Below are positions 48,701-61,237 of a stretch of DNA of 64,000 bases, piece after piece. The first letter of the stretch is position 1. The number at the start of each line of letters is the position of its first letter. The translations under genes and the position numbers were made by a program. Source of the DNA: Petrolisthes cinctipes. Lineage: Eukaryota > Arthropoda > Malacostraca > Decapoda > Porcellanidae. The notes beneath the pieces were generated by a model that was given only the letters and a program-made list of their open reading frames with translations, did no database searches and was not told the origin of the DNA. The DNA is taken from assembly GCA_033782935.1 (NCBI GenBank), contig JAWQEG010000411.1, positions 989,501-1,053,500 on the forward strand, in the 5' to 3' direction.

Positions 48701-51700
48701 CCTAAAAGATCGATTTTCAGTATGTTTTGAGCATGTATTTTGAAAATACTCTAACACGGAGTAGGCATGTACAGATCGCTTCTGGGACCCCTAAATATCG
48801 AATTTTCGGGTGTTTTGGGACTGAATTTGAGATATCGACTTTTTGGCACCTAAAAGATCGATTTTTAGCATGTTTTTAGCCTATATTTTGAAAATATTCT
48901 AGCACTGTACAGATTGCTTCTGGGACCCCAAAATATTGAATTTTCGGGTCTTTTGAGCCTGAATTTGAGATATAAACGGGTACAGAAGATACATGCACAT
49001 ATTGACTTTAGGCACCAAAAATATCGATTTTCAGCATGTTTTGGGCCTGAATTTTGAAAATACTCTAACACGGAGTAGGCATGTACAGATCGCTTCTGGG
49101 ACCCCAAAATATCGAATTTTCGGGTGTTTAGGGCCAGAATTTGAGATATAAACGGGTACAGAAGATGCATGCACATATCGACTTTTGGGCACCTAAAAGA
49201 TCGATTTTCAGTATGTTTTTGGCCTGTATTTTGAAAATACTCTAACACGGAGTAGGCATGTACAGACACCTTCTAAGACCTCTAAATATCGAATTTTCGG
49301 GTGTTTTGGGACTGATTTTGAGATATCGATTTTTTGGCACCTAAAATGTCGATTTTTAGGATGTTTTTAGCCTATATTTTGAAAATATTCTAGCACTGTG
49401 TAGGCATGTACAGATTGCTTCTGGGACCCCAAAATATTGAATTTTCGGGTGTTTTGAGCCTGAATTTGAGATATAAACGGGTACTGAAGATGCATGCACA
49501 TATCGACTTTTGTGCACCTAAAAGATCGATTTCAGTATATTTTGAGCATGTATTTTGAAAATACTCTAACACGGAGTAGGCATGTACAGATCGCTTCTGG
49601 GACCCCTAAATATCGAATTTTCGGGTGTTTAGGGCCAGAATTTGAGATATAAACGGGTACAGAAGATGCATGCATATATTGACTTTTGGGCAACTAAAAG
49701 ATCGATTTTCAGTATGTTTTTGGCCTGTATTTTGAAAATACTCTAACACGGAGTAGGCATGTACAGATACCTTCTGGGACCTCTAAATATCGAATTTTCG
49801 GGTGTTTTGGGACTGAATTTGAGATATCGATTTTTTGGCACCTAAAATGTCGATTTTTAGCATGTTTTTAGCCTATATTTTGAAAATATTCTAGCACTGT
49901 ACAGACTGCTTCTGGGACCCCAAAATATTGAATTTTCGGGTGTTTTGAGCCTGAATTTGAGATATAAACGGGTACAGAAGATACATGCACATATTGACTT
50001 TGGGCATCTAAAATATCGATTTTCAGCATGTTTTGGGCCTGTATTTTGAAAATACTCTAACACTGAGTAGGCATGTACAGATTGCTTCTGGGAACCCAAA
50101 ATATTGAATTTTCGGGTGTTTTTAGCCTGAATTTGAGATATAAACGGGTACTGAAGATGCATGCACATATCGACTTTTGTGCACCTAAAAGATCGATTTT
50201 CAGTATGTTTTGATCATGTATTTTGAAAATACTCTAACACGGAGTAGGCATGTACAGATCGCTTCTGGGACCCCTAAATATCGAATTTTCGGGTGTTTTG
50301 GGACTGAATTTGAGATATCGACTTTTTGGCACCTAAAAGATCGATTTTTAGCATGTTTTTAGCCTATATTTTGAAAATATTCTAGCACTGTACAGATTGC
50401 TTCTGGGACCCCAAAATATTGAATTTTCGGGTGTTTTGAGCCTGAATTTGAGATATAAACGGGTACAGAAGATACATGCACATATTGACTTTGGGCACCA
50501 AAAATATCGATTTTCAGCATGTTTTGGCCCTGAATTTTGAAAATAATCTAACACGGAGTAGGCATGTACAGATCGCTTCTGGGACCCCAAAATATTGAAT
50601 TTTCGGGTGTTTTGAGCCTGAATTTGAGATATAAACGGGTACAGAAGATACATGCACATATTGACTTTGGGCCCCAAAAATATCGATTTTCAGCATGTTT
50701 TGGGCTTGAATTTTGAAAATACTCTAACACGAAGTAGGCATGTACAGATCGCTTCTAGGACCCCAAAATATCGAATTTTCGGGTGTTTTGGGACAGAATT
50801 TGAGATATCGACTTTTTGGCACCTAAAAGATCGATTTTTAGCATGTTTTTAGCCTATATTTTGAAAATATTCTAGCACTGTACAGATTGCTTCTGGGACC
50901 CCAAAATATTGAATTTTCGGGTCTTTTGAGCCTGAATTTGAGATATAAACGGGTACAGAAGATACATGCACATATTGACTTTGGGCACCAAAAATATCGA
51001 TTTTCAGCATGTTTTGGGCCTGAATTTTGAAAATACTCTAACACGGAGTAGGCATGTACAGATCGCTTCTGGGACCCCAAAATATCGAATTTTCGGGTGT
51101 TTCGAGACAGAATTTGAGATATAAACGGGTACAGAAGATGCATGCACATATCGACTTTTGGGCACCTAAAAGATCGATTTTCAGTATGTTTTTGGCCTGT
51201 ATTTTGAAAATACTCTAACACGGAGTAGGCATGTACAGATACCTTCTGGGACCTCTAAATATCGAATTTTCGGGTGTTTTGGGACTGAATTTGAGATATC
51301 GATTTTTTGGCACCTAAAATGTCGATTTTTAGCATGTTTTTAGCCTATATTTTGAAAATATTCTAGCACTGTGTAGGCATGTACAGATTGCTTCTGGGAC
51401 CCCAAAATATTGAATTTTCGGGTGTTTTGAGCCTGAATTTGAGATATAAACGGGTACTGAAGATGCATGCACATATCGACTTTTGTGCACCTAAAAGATC
51501 GATTTCAGTATGTTTTGAGCATGTATTTTGAAAATACTCTAACACGGAGTAGGCATGTACAGATCGCTTCTGGGACCCCTAAATATCGAATTTTCGGGTG
51601 TTTAGGGCCAGAATTTGAGATATAAACGGGTACAGAAGATGCATGCATATATTGACTTTTGGGCAACTAAAAGATCGATTTTCATTATGTTTTTTGGCTT

Positions 51701-51977
51701 GTATTTTGAAAATACTCTAACACGGAGTAGGCATGTACAGATACCTTCTGGGACCTCTAAATATCGAATTTTCGGGTGTTTTGGGACTGAATTTGAGATA
51801 TCGATTTTTTGGCACCTAAAATGTCGATTTTTAGCATGTTTTTAGCCTATATTTTGAAAATATTCTAGCACTGTACAGACTGCTTCTGGGACCCCAAAAT
51901 ATTGAATTTTCGGGTGTTTTGAGCCTGAATTTGAGATATAAACGGGTACAGAAGATACATGCACATATTGACTTTGG
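45772..51977 (+). repeat. Right copy of the 6.3-6.6 kb duplication
   Basis: Collinear with the left copy and nearly identical. Differences noticed are GAACCCAAAAT near 50092 against GACCCCAAAAT, CATTATG near 51684 against CAGTATG, and TATCGAATTTT near 49611 against TATCAAATTTT near 43010. It retains the C2-A pair (about 47.76-48.08 kb) missing on the left. Similarity to the left copy ends near 51978, where this copy goes on as GGGCATCTAAAAT. Confidence 0.88.
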
Positions 51978-52770
51978 GCATCTAAAATATCGATTTTCAG
52001 CATGTTTTGGGCCTGTATTTTGAAAATACTCTAACACTGAGTAGGCATGTACAGATTGCTTCTGGGACCCCAAAATATTGAATTTTCGGGTGTTTTTAGC
52101 CTGAATTTGAGATATAAACGGGTACTGAAGATGCATGCACATATCGACTTTTGTGCACCTAAAAGATCGATTTTCAGTATGTTTTGATCATGTATTTTGA
52201 AAATACTCTAACACGGAGTAGGCATGTACAGATCGCTTCTGGGACCCCTAAATATCGAATTTTCGGGTGTTTTGGGACTGAATTTGAGATATCGACTTTT
52301 TGGCACCTAAAAGATCGATTTTTAGCATGTTTTTAGCCTATATTTTGAAAATATTCTAGCACTGTACAGATTGCTTCTGGGACCCCAAAATATTGAATTT
52401 TCGGGTGTTTTGAGCCTGAATTTGAGATATAAACGGGTACAGAAAATACATGCACATATTGACTTTGGGCACCAAAAATATCGATTTTCAGCATGTTTTG
52501 GCCCTGAATTTTGAAAATAATCTAACACGGAGTAGGCATGTACAGATCGCTTCTGGGACCCCAAAATATTGAATTTTCGGGTGTTTTGAGCCTGAATTTG
52601 AGATATAAACGGGTACAGAAGATACATGCACATATTGACTTTGGGCCCCAAAAATATCGATTTTCAGCATGTTTTGGGCTTGAATTTTGAAAATACTCTA
52701 ACACGAAGTAGGCATGTACAGATCGCTTCTAGGACACCAAAATATCGAATTTTCGGGTGTTTTGGGACTG
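51572..52770 (+). repeat. Third iteration, 1974 bp from the previous one
   Basis: Repeats about 49598-50796 at an offset of about 1974. Shared markers include the GTACAGACTGC junction (near 49902 and 51876), GTTTTGATCATG (about 50209 and 52183), GAAAATAATCTAAC (about 50538 and 52512) and GGGCCCCAAAAAT (about 50669 and 52643). Differences are CAGAAAATACATG near 52440 and GGACACCAAAAT near 52733. Confidence 0.82.
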
Positions 52771-54351
52771 AATTTGAGATATCGACTTTTTGGCACCTAA
52801 AAGATCGATTTTTAGCATATTTTTAGCCTATATTTTGAAAATATTCTAGCACTGAGTAGGCATGTACAGATTGCTTCTGGGATCCCAAAATATTGAATTT
52901 TCGGGTGTTTTGGTCCTGAATTTGAGATATAAACGGGTACAGAAGATATATGCACATATTGACTTTGGGCATCTAAAATATCGATTTTCAGCATGTTTTG
53001 GGCCTGTATTTTGAAAATACTCTAACACTGAGTAGGCATGTACAGATTGCTTCTGGGACCCCAAAATATTGAATTTTCGGGTGTTTTGAGCCTGAATTTG
53101 AGATATAAACGGGTACTGAAGATGCATGCACATATCGACTTTTGTGCACCTAAAAGATCGATTTTCAGTATGTTTTGAGCATGTATTTTGAAAATACTCT
53201 AACACGGAGTAGGCATGTACAGATCGCTTCTGGGACACCTAAATATCGAATTTTCGGGTGTTTTGGGACTGAATTTGAGATATCGACTTTTTGGCACCTA
53301 AAAGATCGATTTTTAGCATATTTTTAGCCTATATTTTGAAAATATTCTAGCACTGAGTAGGCATGTAAAGATTGCTTCTGAGACCCCAAAATATTTAATT
53401 TTCGGGTGTTTCGAGCCTGAATTTGAGATATAAACGGGTACAGAAGATACATGCACATATTGACTTTGAGCACCAAAAATATCGATTTTCAGCATGTTTT
53501 GGGCCTGAATTTTGAAAATACTCTAACACGGAGTAGGCATGTACAGATCGCTTCTGGGACCCCAAAATATCGAATTTTCGGGTGTTTAGGGCCAGAATTT
53601 GAGATATAAACGGGTACAGAAGATGCATGCACATATTGACTTTTGGGCAACTAAAAGATCGATTTTCAGTATGTTTTTGGCCTGTATTTTCAAAATACTC
53701 TAACACGGAGTAGGCATGTACAGATACCTTCTGGGACCTCTAAATATCGAATTTTCGGGTGTTTTGGGACTGAATTTGAGATATCGATTTTTTTGGCACC
53801 TAAAATGTCGATTTTTAGCATGTTTTAAGCCTATATTTTGAAAATATTCTAGCACTGTACAGACTGCTTCTGGGACCCCAAAATATTGAATTTTCGGGTG
53901 TTTTGAGCCTGAATTTGAGATATAAACGGGTACAGAAGATACATGCACATATTGACTTTGGGCATCTAAAATATCGATTTTCAGCATGTTTTGGCCCTGA
54001 ATTTTGAAAATAATCTAACACGGAGTAGGCATGTACAGATCGCTTCTGGGATCCCAAAATATTGAATTTTCGGGTGTTTTGAGCCTGAATTTGAGATATA
54101 AACGGGTACAGAAGATACATGCACATTTTGACTTTGGGCACCAACAATATCGATTTTCAGCATGTTTTGGGCTTGAATTTTGAAAATACTCTAACACGAA
54201 GTAGGCATGTACAGATCGCTTCTAGGACCCCAAAATATCGAATTTTCGGGTGTTTTGGGACTGAATTTGAGATATCGACTTTTTGGCACCTAAAAGATCG
54301 ATTTTTAGCATATTTTTAGCCTATATTTTGAAAATATTATAGCACTGAGTA
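52771..54351 (+). repeat. Mosaic satellite segment before the 2634-bp duplication
   Basis: Mixed trimers and pairs. Private markers are AAATATTTAATTTTCGGG near 53389, TATTTTCAAAATACTC near 53685 (the conserved dyad centre G changed to C), an eight-T run near 53787, ACATTTTGACTTTGG near 54122 and CACCAACAATATCG near 54139. There are no genes or foreign sequence. Confidence 0.72.
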
Positions 54352-56985
54352 GGCATGTACAGATTGCTTCTGGGACCCCAAAATATTGAATTTTCGGGTG
54401 TTTTGGGCCTGAATTTGAGATATAAACGGGTACAGAAGATATTTGCACATATTGACTTTGGGCATCTAAAATATCGATTTTCAGCATGTTTTTGGGCCTG
54501 TATTTTGAAAATACTCTAACACTGAGTAGGCATGTACAGATTGCTTCTGGGACCCAGAAATATTGAATTTTCGGGTGTTTTGAGCCTGAATTTGAGATAT
54601 AAACGGGTACTGAAGATGCATGCACATATCGACTTTTGTGCACCTAAAAGATCGATTTTCAGTATGTTTTGAGCATGTATTTTGAAAATACTCTAACACG
54701 GAGTAGGCATGTACAGATCGCTTCTGGGGCCCCTAAATATCGAATTTTCGGCTGTTTTGGGACTGAATTTGAGATATCGACTTTTTGGCACCTAAAAGAT
54801 CGATTTTTAGCATATTTTTAGCCTATATTTTGAAAATATTCTAGCACTGAGTAGGCATGTAAAGATTGCTTCTGAGACCCCAAAATATTGAATTTTCGGG
54901 TGTTTCGAGCCTGAATTTGAGATATAAACGGGTACAGAAGATACATGCACATATTGACTTTGAGCACCAAAAATATCGATTTTCAGCATGTTTTGGGCCT
55001 GAATTTTGAAAATACTCTAACACGGAGTAGGCATGTACAGATCGCTTCTGGGACCCCAAGATATCGAATTTTCGGGTGTTTAGGGCCAGAATTTGAGATA
55101 TAAACGGGTACAGAAGATGCATGCACATATTGACTTTTGGGCAACTAAAAGATCGATTTTCAGTATGTTTTTGGCCTGTATTTTGAAAATACTCTAACAC
55201 GGAGTAGGCATGTACAGATACCTTCTGGGACCTCTAAATATCGAATTTTCGGGTGTTTTGGGACTGAATTTGAGATATCGATTTTTTGGCACCTAAAATG
55301 TCGATTTTTAGCATGTTTTAAGCCTATATTTTGAAAATATTCTAGCACTGTGTAGGCATGTACAGAATGCTTCAGGGACCCCAAAATATTGAATTTTCGG
55401 GTGTTTTGAGCCTGAATTTGAGATATAAACGGGTACTGAAGATGCATGCACATATCGACTTTTGTGCACCTAAAAGATCGATTTTCAGTATGTTTTGAGC
55501 ATGTATTTTGAAAATACTCTAACACGGAGTAGGCATGTACAGATCGCTTCTGGGACCCCTAAATATCGAATTTTCGGGTGTTTTGGGACTGAATTTGAGA
55601 TATCGACTTTTTGGCACCTAAAAGATCGATTTTTAGCATGTTTTTAGCCTATATTTTGAAAATATTCTAGCACTGTACAGATTGCTTCTGGGACCCCAAA
55701 ATATTGAATTTTCGGGTCTTTTGAGCCTGAATTTGAGATATAAACGGGTACAGAAGATACATGCACATATTGACTTTGGGCACCAAAAATATCGATTTTC
55801 AGCATGTTTTGGGCCTGAATTTTGAAAATACTCTAACACGGAGTAGGCATGTACAGATCGCTTCTGGGACCCCAAAATATCGAATTTTCGGGTGTTTAGG
55901 GACAGAATTTGAGATATAAACGGGTACAGAAGATGCATGCACACATCGACTTTTGGGCACCTAAAAGATCGATTTTCAGTATGTTTTTGGCCTGTATTTT
56001 GAATATACTCTAACACGGAGTAGGCATGTACAGACACCTTCTAAGACCTCTAAATATCGAATTTTCGGGTGTTTTGGGACTGATTTTGAGATATCGATTT
56101 TTTGGCACCTAAAATGTCGATTTTTAGCATGTTTTTAGCCTATATTTTGAAAATATTCTAGCACTGTGTAGGCATGTACAGATTGCTTCTGGGACCCTAA
56201 AATATTGAATTTTCGGGTGTTTTGAGCCTGAATTTGAGATATAAACGGGTACTGAAGATGCATGCACATATCGACTTTTGTGCACCTAAAAGATCGATTT
56301 CAGTATGTTTTGAGCATGTATTTTGAAAATACTCTAACACGGAGTAGGCATGTACAGATCGCTTCTGGGACCCCTAAATATCGAATTTTCGGGTGTTTTG
56401 GGACTGAATTTGAGATATCGACTTTTTGGCACCTAAAAGATCGATTTTTAGCATGTTTTTAGCCTATATTTTGAAAATATTCTAGCACTGTACAGATTGC
56501 TTCTGGGACCCCAAAATATTGAATTTTCGGGTGTTTTGAGCCTGAATTTGAGATATAAACGGGTACAGAAGATACATGCACATATTGACTTTGGGCACCA
56601 AAAATATCGATTTTCAGCATGTTTTGGGCCTGAATTTTGAAAATACTCTAACACGGAGTAGGCATGTACAGATCGCTTCTGGGACCCCAAAATATCGAAT
56701 TTTCGGGTGTTTAGGGCCAGAATTTGAGATATAAACGGGTACAGAAGATGCATGCACATATCGACTTTTGGGCACCTAAAAGATCGATTTTCAGTATGTT
56801 TTTGGCCTGTATTTTGAAAATACTCTAACAAGGAGTAGGCATGTACAGATACCTTCTGGGACCTCTTAATATCGAATTTTCGTGTGTTTTGGGACTGAAT
56901 TTGAGATATCGATATTTTGGCACCTAAAATGTCGATTTTTAGCATGTTTTTAGCCTATATTTTGAAAATATTCTAGCACTGTGTA
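54352..56985 (+). repeat. First copy of a 2634-bp tandem duplication
   Basis: The unit is about 502+501+325+491+324+491 bp, a mixture of trimers and pairs. Rare variants shared with the next copy at an offset of exactly 2634 are GATATTTGCACATATTG, GACCCAGAAATATTG, CTTCTGGGGCCCC, CCCCAAGATATCG, CAGAATGCTTCAGGGACC, GCACACATCGAC, TTGAATATACTC and ATATCGATATTTTGG. I found no difference between the copies at the variants compared. Confidence 0.93.
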
Positions 56986-59619
56986 GGCATGTACAGATTG
57001 CTTCTGGGACCCCAAAATATTGAATTTTCGGGTGTTTTGGGCCTGAATTTGAGATATAAACGGGTACAGAAGATATTTGCACATATTGACTTTGGGCATC
57101 TAAAATATCGATTTTCAGCATGTTTTTGGGCCTGTATTTTGAAAATACTCTAACACTGAGTAGGCATGTACAGATTGCTTCTGGGACCCAGAAATATTGA
57201 ATTTTCGGGTGTTTTGAGCCTGAATTTGAGATATAAACGGGTACTGAAGATGCATGCACATATCGACTTTTGTGCACCTAAAAGATCGATTTTCAGTATG
57301 TTTTGAGCATGTATTTTGAAAATACTCTAACACGGAGTAGGCATGTACAGATCGCTTCTGGGGCCCCTAAATATCGAATTTTCGGCTGTTTTGGGACTGA
57401 ATTTGAGATATCGACTTTTTGGCACCTAAAAGATCGATTTTTAGCATATTTTTAGCCTATATTTTGAAAATATTCTAGCACTGAGTAGGCATGTAAAGAT
57501 TGCTTCTGAGACCCCAAAATATTGAATTTTCGGGTGTTTCGAGCCTGAATTTGAGATATAAACGGGTACAGAAGATACATGCACATATTGACTTTGAGCA
57601 CCAAAAATATCGATTTTCAGCATGTTTTGGGCCTGAATTTTGAAAATACTCTAACACGGAGTAGGCATGTACAGATCGCTTCTGGGACCCCAAGATATCG
57701 AATTTTCGGGTGTTTAGGGCCAGAATTTGAGATATAAACGGGTACAGAAGATGCATGCACATATTGACTTTTGGGCAACTAAAAGATCGATTTTCAGTAT
57801 GTTTTTGGCCTGTATTTTGAAAATACTCTAACACGGAGTAGGCATGTACAGATACCTTCTGGGACCTCTAAATATCGAATTTTCGGGTGTTTTGGGACTG
57901 AATTTGAGATATCGATTTTTTGGCACCTAAAATGTCGATTTTTAGCATGTTTTAAGCCTATATTTTGAAAATATTCTAGCACTGTGTAGGCATGTACAGA
58001 ATGCTTCAGGGACCCCAAAATATTGAATTTTCGGGTGTTTTGAGCCTGAATTTGAGATATAAACGGGTACTGAAGATGCATGCACATATCGACTTTTGTG
58101 CACCTAAAAGATCGATTTTCAGTATGTTTTGAGCATGTATTTTGAAAATACTCTAACACGGAGTAGGCATGTACAGATCGCTTCTGGGACCCCTAAATAT
58201 CGAATTTTCGGGTGTTTTGGGACTGAATTTGAGATATCGACTTTTTGGCACCTAAAAGATCGATTTTTAGCATGTTTTTAGCCTATATTTTGAAAATATT
58301 CTAGCACTGTACAGATTGCTTCTGGGACCCCAAAATATTGAATTTTCGGGTCTTTTGAGCCTGAATTTGAGATATAAACGGGTACAGAAGATACATGCAC
58401 ATATTGACTTTGGGCACCAAAAATATCGATTTTCAGCATGTTTTGGGCCTGAATTTTGAAAATACTCTAACACGGAGTAGGCATGTACAGATCGCTTCTG
58501 GGACCCCAAAATATCGAATTTTCGGGTGTTTAGGGACAGAATTTGAGATATAAACGGGTACAGAAGATGCATGCACACATCGACTTTTGGGCACCTAAAA
58601 GATCGATTTTCAGTATGTTTTTGGCCTGTATTTTGAATATACTCTAACACGGAGTAGGCATGTACAGACACCTTCTAAGACCTCTAAATATCGAATTTTC
58701 GGGTGTTTTGGGACTGATTTTGAGATATCGATTTTTTGGCACCTAAAATGTCGATTTTTAGCATGTTTTTAGCCTATATTTTGAAAATATTCTAGCACTG
58801 TGTAGGCATGTACAGATTGCTTCTGGGACCCTAAAATATTGAATTTTCGGGTGTTTTGAGCCTGAATTTGAGATATAAACGGGTACTGAAGATGCATGCA
58901 CATATCGACTTTTGTGCACCTAAAAGATCGATTTCAGTATGTTTTGAGCATGTATTTTGAAAATACTCTAACACGGAGTAGGCATGTACAGATCGCTTCT
59001 GGGACCCCTAAATATCGAATTTTCGGGTGTTTTGGGACTGAATTTGAGATATCGACTTTTTGGCACCTAAAAGATCGATTTTTAGCATGTTTTTAGCCTA
59101 TATTTTGAAAATATTCTAGCACTGTACAGATTGCTTCTGGGACCCCAAAATATTGAATTTTCGGGTGTTTTGAGCCTGAATTTGAGATATAAACGGGTAC
59201 AGAAGATACATGCACATATTGACTTTGGGCACCAAAAATATCGATTTTCAGCATGTTTTGGGCCTGAATTTTGAAAATACTCTAACACGGAGTAGGCATG
59301 TACAGATCGCTTCTGGGACCCCAAAATATCGAATTTTCGGGTGTTTAGGGCCAGAATTTGAGATATAAACGGGTACAGAAGATGCATGCACATATCGACT
59401 TTTGGGCACCTAAAAGATCGATTTTCAGTATGTTTTTGGCCTGTATTTTGAAAATACTCTAACAAGGAGTAGGCATGTACAGATACCTTCTGGGACCTCT
59501 TAATATCGAATTTTCGTGTGTTTTGGGACTGAATTTGAGATATCGATATTTTGGCACCTAAAATGTCGATTTTTAGCATGTTTTTAGCCTATATTTTGAA
59601 AATATTCTAGCACTGTGTA
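56986..59619 (+). repeat. Second copy of the 2634-bp tandem duplication
   Basis: Carries every rare variant listed for 54352-56985 in the same order. Similarity ends near 59664, where this copy reads CGGGAGTTTTGAGCC and the first continues with CGGGTGTTTTGGGCC. The near absence of differences makes this the youngest large event in the window, or an assembly duplication. Confidence 0.93.
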
Positions 59620-60235
59620 GGCATGTACAGATTGCTTCTGGGACCCCAAAATATTGAATTTTCGGGAGTTTTGAGCCTGAATTTGAGATATAAACGGGTA
59701 CAGAAGATACATGCACATATTGACTTTGGGCATCTATAATATCGATTTTCAGCATGTTTTGGGCCTGTATTTTGAAAATACTCTAACATTGAGTAGGCAT
59801 GTACAGATTGCTTCTGGGACCCCAAAATATTGAATTTTCGGGTGTTTTGAGCCTGAATTTGAGATATAAACGGGTACTGAAGATGCATGCACATATCGAC
59901 TTTTGTGCACCTAAAAGATCGATTTTCAGTATGTTTTGAGCATGTATTTTGAAAATACTCTAACACGGAGTAGGCATGTACAGATCGCTTCTGGGACCCC
60001 TAAATATCGAATTTTCGGGTGTTTTGGGACTGAATTTGAGATATCGACTTTTTGGCACCTAAAAGATCGATTTTTAGCATGTTTTTAGCCTTTATTTTGA
60101 AAATATTCTAGCACTGTACAGATTGCTTCTGGGACCCCAAAATATTGAATTTTCGGGTGTTTTGAGCCTGAATTTGAGATATAAACGGGTACAGAAGATG
60201 CATGCACATATTGACTTTGGGCACCAAAAATATCG

Positions 60236-60736
60236 ATTTTCAGCATGTTTTGGGCCTGAATTTTGAAAATACTCTAACACGGAGTAGGCATGTACAGATC
60301 GCTTCTGGGACCCCAAAATATCGAATTTTCGGGTGTTTAGGGCCAGAATTTGAGATATAAACGGGTACAGAAGATGCATGCACATATCGACTTTTGGGCA
60401 CCTAAAAGATCGATTTTCAGTATGTTTTTGGCCTGTATTTTGAAAATACTCTAACACGGAGTAGGCATGTACAGATACCTTCTGGGACCTCTAAATATCG
60501 AATTTTCGGGTGTTTTGGGACTGAATTTGAGATATCGATTTTTTGGCACCTAAAATGTCGATTTTTAGCTTGTTTTTAGCCTATATTTTGAAAATATTCT
60601 AGCACTGTGTAGGCATGTACAGATTGCTTCTGGGACCCCAAAATATTGAATTTTAGGGTGTTTTGAGCCTGAATTTGAGATATAAACGGGTACAGAAGAT
60701 ACATGCACATATTGACTTTGGGCATCTAAAATATCG
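60236..60736 (+). repeat. First copy of a 501-bp trimer duplication
   Basis: One trimer followed by a copy of itself. The rare TTTTTAGCTTGTTTTTAG variant occurs at 60563 and 61064, exactly 501 bp apart. Here the usual A-B-C1-A'-D-C2 alternation is broken because version 1 follows version 1. Confidence 0.85.
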
Positions 60737-61237
60737 ATTTTCAGCATGTTTTGGGCCTGAATTTTGAAAATACTCTAACACGGAGTAGGCATGTACAGAT
60801 CGCTTCTGGGACCCCAAAATATCGAATTTTCGGGTGTTTAGGGCCAGAATTTGAGATATAAACGGGTACAGAAGATGCATGCACATATCGACTTTTGGGC
60901 ACCTAAAAGATCGATTTTCAGTATGTTTTTGGCCTGTATTTTGAAAATACTCTAACACGGAGTAGGCATGTACAGATACCTTCTGGGACCTCTAAATATC
61001 GAATTTTCGGGTGTTTTGGGACTGAATTTGAGATATCGATTTTTTGGCACCTAAAATGTCGATTTTTAGCTTGTTTTTAGCCTATATTTTGAAAATATTC
61101 TAGCACTGTGTAGGCATGTACAGATTGCTTCTGGGACCCCAAAATATTGAATTTTCGGGTGTTTTGAGCCTGAATTTGAGATATAAACGGGTACAGAAGA
61201 TACATGCACATATTGACTTTGGGCATCTAAAATATCG
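60737..61237 (+). repeat. Second copy of the 501-bp trimer duplication
   Basis: Same as 60236-60736, including the AGCTTG variant at 61068. A TTTTAGGGTG change at about 60652, near the junction of the two copies, is not seen at the next equivalent place near 61153. Confidence 0.83.
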
